Shown in pieces: positions 1-10,689 of a stretch of DNA of 64,000 bases. Position numbers and translations under genes: made by a program. The stretch comes from Dromaius novaehollandiae (Eukaryota > Chordata > Aves > Casuariiformes > Dromaiidae): positions 41,453,835 through 41,517,834 of the forward strand of contig NC_088102.1 in assembly GCF_036370855.1 (NCBI RefSeq). Direction: 5' to 3'. The notes beneath the pieces were generated by a model, which had not been told where the DNA came from, searched no databases, and saw only the letters and a list, made by a program, of their open reading frames with translations. Within the stretch, counting starts at the first letter, position 1. Every line of letters starts with the position of its first letter.

Positions 1-1487
1 TGATGATGTTTCTTCACTTTGTTCACTTACTTTGAGTCAGACACCCTGAAATGTGTCAGTCAATGAACTACTAATACACTGCAACTCCTGGTGCCCCATG
101 TGATACTCTATCTGCCCATTATTAGCACTTACTGTTCGCTCCAATCCTGTCAGATTTCACTGAAATCTTGTGGAAGCTCTTATGAAACCGGTAATAAAAT
201 CTGTATTTATATCTACATAAGTAGGTGTGTATGTGTGTGTGCATGCAATTATGTATATATAAAAAATAAAGTCAACTGTGAATTAGGGCAGATTTACCAG
301 TTACCTTTTCGGTGTGGCTCCTGCAATCCCAATCTTGTTTTAACAGGCACAAGATGCGTTTAATTCCAGAGTAAGAATTTACTCCTTTGGTGTTCCAGTG
401 GTTGTCCCCACCTTGTTTACAGACGTTGCCTGGCAACTTGTGGGGCACAATGTCCTCTGTTCCTCCTACAGCATATCTGCCTGGGCTTTTGTTTCTTAAT
501 AATGCTCTCCCTTTGAATATCAGTATGTTTTTTATTTATTTATTCAGACTTCACTTTGTAGCAGTCTTTTAAAATCTTTTATACAGCTACACTCAAGGCT
601 TACTCAACATTTTCTACATTAATTGAATTTTTAATGAGGCATAGCATATGTCATAAACAGGCTTGCAGGGTGCCTGGTCTTGGGCATGCAGTGTGATCCT
701 TGTGATCCTCAGTTTCACTGTCATCATCGCTATACATACTGTATTATATCAAATCTTAATTAAACCTTAGGCCATAGTCTCTCACAAGAGGGAATTTGTG
801 TTATGTAGCTGACACAACAGCAAAAACATCTTCTTTAAAAAGTGATATATAGGTCAGTAGAGTTAAAAATGATTAATCAGATATATTTGTCTGTTTTTAA
901 AGCTGCAATAAGGAGACAATAACTGTGTTTAAATGACCAGACTTACTATCGTTATTTTAAAAGCATAACCTAACCTTTGTTATTTATGATATTTTAGCAA
1001 CATCCTTCAAAATTTATGCAATGCAAGACCCATTCTCTTCTTTAAGTTGCTTAAATTTAGAAGGTGGGGTAAAAATAAGGCAAAACTGATCCAGAAGCCA
1101 CAGGTGATACCAAGATTGAACAGATATAAAATTGGAAGATGTCCTTCCAGAATAAATATGATTATAGAAGCAGCTGTTATCAAAAAGAGTGCTGAGTGAC
1201 ATAAAGGTGTGAACGAACAATTGTGCCACCTGTGGTACAAAAGGATGAAGATATGAACCAGATCTAAGTATTAAAAAAGCAAGCTTTAGAGCTGCAGAAG
1301 GTGGTAGAGGCCCTACCTTAGTAACGCAAACAGACTCACATATGCCAGGCAGGGAGAGAAGGGTGTTTTCGCATCCCTGGTTCTGTCCAGCGGCCCGAGG
1401 TCTTTGCTAAATCAGATGTCAAGACACCCCAATGGTGAGGGCAGAGCAGGAGAACAATCCAGGTCGTCCCGGGGTCCCTCTGTGGGA

Positions 1488-1531
1488 CTGAGCTCTCTAA
1501 TATTCATATGGCTGAGCTCTCTAATACTCAT
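1488..1531. repeat. Small tandem duplication, period 24
   Basis: Two 20-nt units starting at 1488 and 1512 (ctgagctctctaatattcat and the same with one change) differ at one position. This is a simple local duplication with no visible function. Confidence 0.8.
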
Positions 1532-2032
1532 CAAACACAAGCCTTTCTTTGCCCATTTCTCTTAGCTTATAATGATGCCTACTCAGATCACTCTCCCCAC
1601 TGGAAGCCAGGATGGTGCCCTTTACTAAGGTTCTCCTCATGCCAGATCTTCCTTGTCTTTAATGTCCTCCAGCTCACTTCTCAATCATCTCCACACCATC
1701 CAGCTAAGCTCTGCCAGTGGGATTGACAGCACGGTCCCAGTGTACAAGTGTGAGCCAGACACAGAGCTCAAGCCAGGCCCCAGGAGGAGGGGAGGATTGC
1801 GGGACTGTAATTTTGGGCACTATAAAGGCATCAGCCAGCAAAATCACCAGATTATACACTCTAGTTAGTTCGAAAGAAATGGGCTGGCCATGTGACAGTG
1901 TGGTGTGCCCTTCCTCGGCAATACTGCAAGGTGATCCAAGGGTTGCACAGATCTGACGGAAGTCTGGCCGTTGCCCTATATTTTTTCTCACAGGAACTTG
2001 ATCTTTACCTAATTAAGTTGTTCTCTTGCTTG

Positions 2033-2052
2033 TTTTTTTTTTTTTTTTTTTT
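2033..2052. repeat. T homopolymer, 20 nt
   Basis: An uninterrupted run of 20 T, followed by CC and six more T. It could be the remains of a retroposed A tail in minus orientation or plain slippage; no flanking element is recognised. Confidence 0.85.
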
Positions 2053-3013
2053 CCTTTTTTCTCCCAGTAGGATGTGCCAGGATGGATTTCTCTCTAACTT
2101 CATGCATTCACTACTGCCGTACTAAGCAATGAGCACCATACGGCAGTTTGCTCCAAGGGGTTTCTTAGTCCAGGCCTGTTTTGAACTTCTGGATTTAAAA
2201 ATCCATGAAGATGGATTTTCATCTTACACAGATGATGTTGACTTTCTGCTGCTGAGTGTCCTGCCAGTTATTTTGCACCTGACCTTTTCAGGAGGGACAG
2301 AGCAATCTCCACAGGAAAAGGAAGACTGCTGAGACTCTGCCCAATACCTTTAACTACGGGTACTGCAAAGGAGGACAATGCTGAGCATTCCCTCATGTCT
2401 TTCCACTCATTTCTGAGCCACAAGCACAGATACAGGGAGCTTGGCATGGGACACACCTCTGCCAACATCTCCCAGGAGGAGTCAGGGAGCCTGTGGAGAC
2501 AGCTCTACCTTTGTGGCTCCCTGAGGAGTGCAACGTCCAGGTCAGGCTAAGGCTGACTGAGTGTCAGTTTTTCAACTCTTGCACAAATTATTCCTGGAAT
2601 GGCAGAGATTTAATTTTTCTCTGAGGACACTTAACCCTTACAGGGCCCTGCTGTCCATACTCATATTAACAACATTAAGAGAGAGTGGGAGTAAGTCTCT
2701 TCTAACATGTCAGGGCCTTTACTCCTCTCCCTGCAGCACTGAGCACGAAAGGATACATGAGCATGGTGGCCAGGAACTACACACCACTTGATAAGCCAAG
2801 GTGAGGGCTCCAGTTGCTTAAAAATTTCAGTTCCCATGTTGGCTGGGAAAATGCAACACTTTTCTCCTGTTTCTCCTAGGAGAAATGATGTTGTCGGAAG
2901 AAGATCCAGACATTTCCTAACCTCGGTAAAGAGGAGTCAGTGAAAGTCCCTGTCTCTCCTTCCTTCCCACTCCCCACCAGCATAACTGTCATTCCCAATT
3001 GGCACAGCCGTGA

Positions 3014-3326
3014 CGCTGCCAGAGCTGGACGGAGGCTGGCAGAGGTGTGACCCGTCTTACCCACACCTTGGGGCACCAGTGTGGAGGAAAATGCAGCAAG
3101 AGGACACGAAGCAAGGCCAGGCCTGTGCTGTCCTGCCTTCCTCCCACCTTGTCTGGGTTCAGACTTTGCTCCCACTCCCACCCCAGGCTGAGCCTGATGC
3201 TCCGTCTTGCCCTGCCGGGCTTGCAGCAGCTGCTGCGTAGCCTCGCTGCTGGCTGGCAGCAGCCCCCTGTGCTGCCTATGCTGTTCCCACTTCTGCGCCC
3301 ACCACCACGGGACCTGGCCAGCCCTC
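3014..3326. repeat. Segment R1, copy 1 (paired with 9435-9748)
   Basis: About 313 bp matching 9435-9748 at roughly 90 percent identity in the same orientation. Both copies lie upstream of an ACOT exon 1 (about 0.98 kb before copy A, 1.5 kb before copy B). The pair therefore looks like part of the segmental duplication that gave copy A its present first exon. It does not read as a coding exon. Confidence 0.85.
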
Positions 3327-3995
3327 AGCACAGCATAAGCTCCTCAGTGATGATGTCCTGCTGCGTTCAGGATCCCGTCACAGGACTGGGCTCTCCAGGA
3401 GCATCAGTCCAGGAGGCAGCCTGAGGAAGCTGCTAAAGCACTCCCAGACTGGGGTGCCAATTCCCTGAGGGCAGTAAAGGGATCTCCTTTTCCATAGGGA
3501 GCCTGCAACTTGGCTGAGTTTGGGAGAGGAAAGGCAGCAACTGTGAGATAAGCCTGGGGATGGGGAGGAGGGCTGCAGGTGCACCATTCTTGTAAGGAAA
3601 ATAACCAGCAGGCCTGAAGGGAGATTGTTTCTAAGACCCGGTCATGTGTTTGCACTTGCCTTTGGGAAGTTTGCCACAGCTTATCTGACGGGGTGACGAG
3701 ATACAGCCTGTGCAGCCGTGGGCCACCAGGACTTGGGCAGAGCTGCTGCCCTTCGGAGATGCTCCTGCGATACCAAAGGATTTGCTGTGCTTAGCCTGCC
3801 CTGCTGCAATCTCTGACGGGGCTGCAGCTATGGCTACGAGCTGCCAGGCAGCCTCTGACGTCTCCCTGGCACAGCGTGGGCCCCCTTATCACCTGTCCAC
3901 GAGTCCCTTCCCCTCATGTGTGTGTGGGAAGCAGCATTTGTAGGAGAAGCCCCAGCTTGAGTGCAGCCGCTGGGAAGGCAAGTGGTGGTGGGGCC

Positions 3996-6900
3996 ATGTG
4001 GCGGGTCGCTGCCCACCTCCTGCGCCGCATGGGTGCCCGGTGCTGGCAGAGGCAGCTCTCCCGGCCCGGCCCCGGCTCCCTGCGCTGCAGCCCCGTGCGG
4101 ACCCCCGGGGCGGCAGCTGCCCGCTGCCTGTCCTCCATGGCCCCCGCCGTCCGCTTCTTGCCCGCCGCCCGCAGCCTCTTTGACGAGCCGGTGGCCATCA
4201 CGGTGCAGGGCCTCAGCCCGCGGCAGCAGGTCACGCTGCGGACATCCTTGCAGGACGAGACAGGCGAGCTCTTCGAGGCCTGCGCCCGGTACCAGGCGGA
4301 GGACAACGGGGAGCTGGACCTGGCCCGCTGCCCCGCGCTGCCAGGGGGCAGTTTCTCCGGCCTGGAGCCCATGGGGCTGCTCTGGGCCCTGCAGCCCCAG
4401 AAGCCCTTCTGGTATTTCATGAAGCAGGACATGCAGACGCCGCTGCGCCTGCTCCTGGAGGTGTTTGAGGGTCAAGAGCCTCCACCCGGGCAGCTCCTGG
4501 CCCAGGCCCAGCACGAGCGGGTGTTCCTGCGGGATGGGGTGCAGAGAGTCCCGGTGCGAGAGGGGAGGATCCGAGCGACGCTTTTCCTGCCTCCTGGTGA
4601 GTAGTGGCCATGGCCCTGCTGCTTTTTCTGGAAGTAGCATGTTTTGTCAGTGCAAGCTCCAGCTCTTTCCTGACCTCCATCAAAAGAAGTCTGTGAATTT
4701 GCCTGCCCTTTCCTCCCTCCCTCTTGCTTCACCAACCAGCATGACCGCTATTCCCAATCTATCTGGCTGTACAGGTCCCAGGGCAGGGCCACAGAAGTAA
4801 CTGGCAGAGAAGTAACTCTTAATGCCCAGAGCTTGAGGTTAAAAACATGGAGAAATACACAGCAAGAGAAAATGCATGCGCCTGGAGGGCCTCTGAGGCC
4901 AAGCAGCTAGAGAGAGGGTGGTGGAGACCTCTCAGCCCTCTGTGCCAGGCCTGCCATGCAGCCCTGAGCCTGGCCCAAAGTCCAGAGCCATCCCCATGTG
5001 AAAAACTAAGTAGTTCTCATCACTGGGAGGGTTTGGGAGATCTTCCCTCTTACCCTGACACAGCAATAGTTCATATGTCAACCACAGTTCGCTATGTTCA
5101 GAACCATATGTTGGGGTATATGGTCCACGAACATTGGTCTGTGCAAAGGAGGAGGTGGAGGGGCATTTTCAGAACATTTGCAGGGAAAACAACTTTCCAG
5201 CAGGAAAAGACAAACATTGCGTTGCTCCTGGAAAGGATTTCTACTCTGTGCTGTGGTGTAAGACTTGCCCAAGACCCCTCCAAGCTGCAGTATGTGCTGG
5301 GCAGCTCAACAGACACTTCCTTGCCAGGGTGCAGAGATGGCTGTTTTCACGTGCTCGGGATCCCACTTGGCCAGGGCTCCTCCCCTGCCTCACCTCTACC
5401 CCTGCCTGCTGACCAGGAGATGAAAGAAGCCACTTGCACACACTTACACACGTTTTGTCTCCAAACTTTCCTGCTCACCCTGACTTGAGCTGATTACAGT
5501 AAGTCAAATGCTGGCTCATTTCCTCCATGTCCCCAGACCTGCTTCCTTTGCATGATGTGAGTTTTAAAATGTTAGGCCCTTACCAGAGCTGCTGGCACTT
5601 TGAAGGGCTTCCCAGGCATGCAGAAGAAGGAGTTTACTCTCATCCAGCCACCACAACCAGTCTTCAGCTTAGCAAGACTATAAGCTTGAGCTGTAGTCAG
5701 TGTTTCTCTTATGCAGCTGTAGATGTGTTTCACTCTGCTCTAATTGTCTTGCACTGAGATGTCCCACTAACGATTTTCCATTCCTGGGAGTGCTCTCTGC
5801 ACAGTCATCCCTACACTTTCTGATTCAGAGGATGTTGGGGTTGGACACCACTCAGCAATTCACCTAAGGTCATAGAAAGGTGGAGAGCCCCAAGGAAAGT
5901 ACTTCTGCTATCATACTGTCCCAACTCCCTTGAATACCCCCAGAGCCTGATTCAGCGGTGTGTCCTTTTCTGTGCCTCTTCAGCGTAAGACCACACAGCC
6001 CTCCTGCACTCAACCAATCCACAGCCCACAGTCAACTGCACTCCTGGCCTCCAGGGCACACAGCCATGCTGTGAATGATCACGGTCCTTGGAGAGGCAGT
6101 GGAGCTGCTGTCGCCTGTGTGCACAGGCAGCTACCCCCTTCTCACAGCAGCAGAAGGAAGAGCACAGCACTCCTTCGGATGGCTGCGCTCTCCGCAGCCC
6201 AACCCGGAGACAGCGAGCAGAACTGTGCACTCTCCCTCCTCCTCAACTCCTGGCAGCAAGTTCCCATCTACCACCTGCAGCCTATTTGAGAAGGTGCAGG
6301 CCTCCACTTTCCAGGGCCAGAGCCCATGGCAGGAGGGCACACACCGAGGGCAATCCTGAAGGGTGGGAGGGATGACCTTTCCCAGGCTGGCAGCTCTCCT
6401 GAAGCCAAGAGGAGCTGGGCCTCACCCACTTCCCAATGTGGCCGGGGCACCTTCTCTGGCCTGGAGACCGTGAAGCTCCTCTGGGCCCTGCAGCCACCAA
6501 ACCCTTCAGGCTGCAGGACTGCAACATGAAGAGCCCTTTCCCTCTGAGCCTGAGGTCTTTGGGGCCCATGATTTCCTCCTCCCCTGGCACCGAGAGCACA
6601 GCACATGAACTGGGCTTTCTGCAGGATCAGGGAAAGAGGATCTTGGGGCAAGAAGGGAAGATCTGGGCAATGCTCTTCCAATCACCCCCAGAGCCACCAG
6701 TGCTGTTCTATGCAGAATTTGATATCAATCACAGTCAGAGATGTCATTGCTGAAGACATGAAGTGCTGGCTGGGGCAATCCCACCTATCATTCTTCCTTA
6801 GGTCCCAAATGTTCAACAGCTACAATACAATCACAAACACATATAGGTTGCTATTTTAACAGTACTGCATCTATTAAGCCACGCTACCTTGAAGATCTTA

Positions 6901-8319
6901 AAGGTGCCAGGCTAAGTGGTCTTTGTCAGCTGCTTATGGGAAGAGGAGAACCTGGGACAAGTCACCTTCACCAAATTGTCTATCAGTTGGCCCTAAACAC
7001 AATGCTGAAATACTGCCAGTTCCCAGCGCATAAAGATTTGCATCTTACCCAGCGGGTGTTTTTGCTGATCCTTTCTTCATCTGCAACACACCCTGGCGTA
7101 TTTTCAGCTGCTGACATAGCACAGCTGAGCAACTGATCACGTCTCTTCCCCCAGAAATGCTCTTCTACAGTTCCTGTTGTGTATCTGGTTTGATGCATTC
7201 TAAACTGGGGAAACATTAAGAGGACTCATTGCAGGCAATACTGCTCTTGGTCTTGTCTGCTCCAGGAGAAGCACCTTTTCCAGGAGTCATTGACATACAT
7301 GGACTTGGAGGAGGTCTTTTTGAACATAGAGCCAGCCTCCTGGCCAACCACGGCTTTGCCACATTGGCCCTGGCATATTACCGGTATGAGGATCTGCCCC
7401 AGGACCCATCTAAACTCCACCTGGAATATTTTGAAGAGGCGGTGAACTATATGCTGCGGCACCCACAGGTAGGAGCACCCTGGCTGTCCTCTGCGCTCCA
7501 AGGAGCGGCCTCTTCTCCAAAATGCCCCTCACTTTATCTCTGTTATTCCCTATTATCCCAGCGAGCAGTTTGTCTGTGGGAAGTGTCTACAACTCATCCA
7601 GCAGAAAAATGATCCTTGCCATCCTCTCCTTTACAGTGTCGTGCAAACGCTCAGCATTATACAGTGTCCCCTCCAGTAATATTTAGCTGTCATGCTTTCC
7701 AGCTCAGTAATGATGGGGATTTCCTCCTCTTCACCAGGTAAAGGGACCAAGGCTTGGCTTGCTCGGATACTCCAAAGGAGGAGAACTGTGTCTCGCCATG
7801 GCCGCCTTCCTGAAGAATATCGCAGCCGTTGCTTCCATCAATGGTTCAGTGGCCGTTACAGTTATTCCTCTCTGTTACAAGGATAAAATCATCCCCACTC
7901 TGCCCTTTGATGAAAAGCGTGTCAAGGTCAATCAATACAATATTCTTGATTATTCTGACATCCTTAATGACCCCTTCCAAGTCCCTGGCCACCAAAGCCT
8001 GATCCCACTGGAGAAAGTCGAGGCAAATTTACTGTTCATCACTGGACAAGATGATCATATTGTTAAGAGCAAATATCATGCTACTGAAACCTGTAAACGT
8101 TTGCAGGCTCAAGGGAAGGAAAATTTTCAGATTCTCTCCTACCCTGGAACAGGGCACTGCTTTGACCCTCCCTTTTTCCCTTTGTACCCCATAGGAAAGC
8201 ATCCCGTTTTTCACAAGTGGGCAGTCCTGGGTGGGGAGCTCAAGGCTTATTCTAAAGCACAGGTTCATGCTTGGCCGAAGATACAGGCTTTTTTCAACAA
8301 ATATTTAAATGACAAGTAA
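3996..8319 (+). CDS. ACOT copy A: acyl-CoA thioesterase, ACOT1/2/4 type
   Basis: Predicted 461-aa enzyme hydrolysing fatty acyl-CoA to free acid and CoA. The coding exons are 3996-4596, 7266-7468 and 7738-8319, with GT/AG borders and phases 1 and 0, as in the family. Residues about 60-185 match the acyl-CoA thioesterase/BAAT N-terminal domain, with [14 protein letters not shown]. Residues about 250-461 match the BAAT C-terminal alpha/beta hydrolase. The triad by spacing is Ser280 (in GYSKGG), Asp374 (GQDDH) and His408 (GTGH). The start was chosen because it begins the MWR sequence shared with copies B and C. The first 47 residues are Arg-rich with no acids, like a mitochondrial presequence, and Met48 is a possible inner start. 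The tail is NDK, not a peroxisomal signal. Exon 1 is nearly identical to copy B's while exons 2-3 are not. A decayed second exon 1 lies in intron 1. Without transcripts, use of the 3996 exon with exons 2-3 is inferred. Confidence 0.85.
4597..7265 (+). other. ACOT copy A intron 1
   Basis: The intron opens with GTGAGTAG and ends with CTCCAG. Its first bases match copy B for only about nine nucleotides beyond the exon, so the similarity stops at the splice site. It contains the decayed exon 1 at about 6230-6705. A 213-codon open frame at 4847-5488 resembles no family I know. Confidence 0.75.
6230..6705 (+). pseudogene. Decayed ACOT exon 1 inside copy A intron 1
   Basis: Pieces of translation follow the ACOT first exon in order and at the right spacing. 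CSLFEKV...QGQSPWQE matches RSLFDEP...[25 protein letters not shown] matches [27 protein letters not shown] matches [10 protein letters not shown]. The distance from the first to the last match (about 425 bp) equals that in intact exon 1 of copy B. The pieces lie in different frames because of small insertions and deletions. The donor is gone: where copy B has CTCCTG|GTGAGT this copy has a run of C then AGAG. It sits about 560 bp before exon 2 of copy A, so it is probably copy A's original first exon. Confidence 0.82.
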
Positions 8320-9434
8320 CGTGCAAGAAACACACAGCTTTGAACAGCCTGATCTAACAGGTCCTTTATATTTATGATGTTAAACCCTGTTCACAGCTGC
8401 ACCCATACAACCCCAATATCTTTCATGCCTTTGCACACCCCTGACTCAGAGAAGAACTGGGTTTGCATTTTCTTTTTTCCCCCAAACTTTGTTTGCTCAA
8501 GTGCAAAGGAAAGGCATGGCAAATACATTTGCATCAGCCCTTGATCAAACAGATTATATGCAAAATATTCAGTTATGATGCTCACCTGTTTTATGATCTT
8601 TTAATACCTGTCTGTACTTTGTGAAACTCTGTGCTGCCTACATGCATATGCTACCTTCAGCACATATCTTTTGAAAACTTCCTCACCAATTAACTTTCAG
8701 GACTGGCATTGCCACCCACACATTTACGCTAATGAGAAGTGGAATCACGTCTGATTGCTGAGATGGAGGAACTGTCCATTTGGGCATGTCAGGACTAGGA
8801 TGCCAGGGTCTCTGCTTAAGAGCGCTCAGGTTGCAGGAAATTGGGTCTTCCCTCTGGAAGGGCTGTTGGTTTTCTGTGCCTTGTTTCTGTCTCCCTTTCA
8901 GAAAGAAGTGCTCTGGCTGGTGGATACTTCTGACCCTGAGACTTTTTGTTCCTGCCAGAAGCCGTTCTGCCAAATTTAGTCACTGTGATCTTCTCCCACA
9001 CAACATGGTACCTTTTCTGCTCTGCGACTTGGGGCAAGAATTTTAAATGAAGAGAGAATAGATTTGAATTCCATGGAGTAGTCTGTTGTGCTCTGGTTAG
9101 AAGTGGGTACCTTTGCATCTGGATTGCTCTCCTTCCCCTCAGCTTGGGTGCTGGGCTGCTCAGGTGGGGAGAAGAGACCAGAGGAGGCTCTGACATGGGG
9201 CCTTGGCACCTTCACTCCTCCTCTGCTCTTGGGGCATCAAGGGTGCAGTGGAAGGGATGTTGTTTTAGACTTCAGGTCCTTTCCCCTTGGACCTCTTCCA
9301 GGGTATAACTGAGCTTGTGACTGAATCCAGCTCTGCGTCCTGAGGAGTGCCATTCTCAGTAGCAGGAGAAGTTGCCACGCATTGAGGGCTGGACATCAGA
9401 CAACACACTCAAATGCCAGATGACCAAGCCATGT
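8320..9434. other. Intergenic and 3' flank of ACOT copy A
   Basis: AT-rich sequence after the copy A stop, presumably its 3'UTR at first. I see no clear AATAAA within about 400 nt, so the transcript end cannot be placed. From about 8785 it holds segment R2, copy 1. Confidence 0.5.
8785..8980. repeat. Segment R2, copy 1 (paired with 10250-10450)
   Basis: About 195 bp resembling 10250-10450 at roughly 70 percent. Shared landmarks include CCCTCTGGAAGGGCTGTT near the middle and GAAGCCGTTCTGCCA / GGAGCCGTTCTGCCA at the end. It could be a local duplication or two copies of an unrecognised dispersed repeat. Confidence 0.65.
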
Positions 9435-9748
9435 AGCTGCCAGAGCTGGACAGAAGCTGGCAGAGGTGTGACCCGTCTTGCCCACACCTCGGGGCACCAG
9501 TGTGGAGGAAAATGCAGCAAGAGAACATGAAGCAGGGCCAGGCCTGTGCTGTCCTGCCTTCCTCCCACCTCGGCTGGGTTCAGACTTTGCTCCCACTCCC
9601 ACCCCTGGGCCAAGCCTCATGCTTCATCTCGCCCTGCTGGGATCACAGCAGCTGCTTCATAGCCTCGCTGCTGGCTGGCAGCAGCCCCCTGTGCTGCCTA
9701 TGCTGTTCCCACTTCTGCGCCCGCCACCACGGGCCCTGGCCAGCCCTC
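9435..9748. repeat. Segment R1, copy 2 (paired with 3014-3326)
   Basis: About 314 bp, roughly 90 percent identical to 3014-3326 in direct orientation, upstream of ACOT copy B. Its position relative to exon 1 parallels that of copy 1, which points to one duplicated block rather than independent insertions. Confidence 0.85.
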
Positions 9749-10249
9749 GCCATGCCTGCGGGGCCGGCCGAGGCCAAGGCCAAGGCCAGGGCTTGCTCCT
9801 GCCCTCACCGTGCTGGGGGTGACAGCCCTGTGCAGACGGAGGCCCCTGCTGTGCACAGGGACTGCACAGCCCCTGTCCTGGGGCCCGTGCTCCTCGCCCG
9901 CCCGGCCCACCCCAGCCTGCAGCTGCCAGCGAGCTCAGCGCAGGCCTGGCAGCATGACTCCCTCTGCCCAGAGCACGCTCCCTCCTCCAGGGAGGGCTTG
10001 TGGCCCCAATGGTGGGGCCATGCTGGTGCAAAGGCCACGAAAGCCTCCCTGCCCCCCTCCACAGCAGCTGCCATGGGGACCCCGAGCTGGACAAAGTCAG
10101 GGTGGCATCTCCCACCTGCCCTCTCCAGTGCATTTGACATGTATTTTTAAACATGTCTCCCACAGGCTCAGGGATTTCACCACATTTACCCTGAATGCCT
10201 CATCACAAGTGGAAACATTTCTGCCTGCTGAGCTGCAGGAAGCCTATTG

Positions 10250-10450
10250 CATGGTGTGCCAGAGCCAGGATGCCGGGATTTGAGTTTAAGAGTGTGCCGG
10301 CTGCTGGGAATCAGCTCATCCCTCTGGAAGGGCTGTTCGTTTGCCTTCTACCCATGTTTCTACCTTCCCTTCAGAAGGATGTTCCTTGGCCAGGGGGTTT
10401 CACTCTGCGCCCTGAGGTGTTTCAGTCATGCAAGGAGCCGTTCTGCCATG
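10250..10450. repeat. Segment R2, copy 2 (paired with 8785-8980)
   Basis: Diverged direct repeat of 8785-8980 that lies between R1 and the copy B promoter. No third copy was seen near copy A. Confidence 0.65.
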
Positions 10451-10689
10451 CCCCCCCCCGTCTCACCAGCCACCTTACAGTTTCGCTGTAGGTTATTGCC
10501 TTGGGCCTTCACTGGCCTGGTGCAAAGCCACAGTGCAAGGAGGAAGCATCACGGGGAGAGTGGTCACAAGCTGGCTCCCTTCCCTTTCTGTGTCCCGATC
10601 GTGACTTCTGACCGCGATTCTGCTCTGCGGCTGGTGAATACCTCTGGCCGCTCGGTTTTATAAATGAGATGACACTGAGGATTGCGGTC

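Larger units (their letters stand above)
1..2990. other. Intergenic region upstream of ACOT cluster
   Basis: No coding exon is recognised on either strand; open frames here are short and show no family motif. The stretch holds a 20-nt T run (2033-2052), a small tandem repeat (1488-1531) and two short perfect inverted repeats (2114-2146 and 2198-2219). It could include distal promoter sequence of the first ACOT copy, but nothing in it shows this. Confidence 0.6.

Noticed and set aside
3834-4640. 268-codon open frame antisense to ACOT copy A exon 1
   Set aside because: A by-product of GC-rich codons in exon 1. The plus strand shows the family protein and splice donor; the antisense reading has no domain.
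4847-5488. 213-codon plus-strand open frame in ACOT copy A intron 1
   Set aside because: No recognisable domain, lies within an intron, and no splice or conservation evidence by eye.
9810-10140. Possible alternative exon 1 upstream of ACOT copy B
   Set aside because: GC-rich open frames here do not resemble the family; exon 1 with matching phase is plain at 10931.
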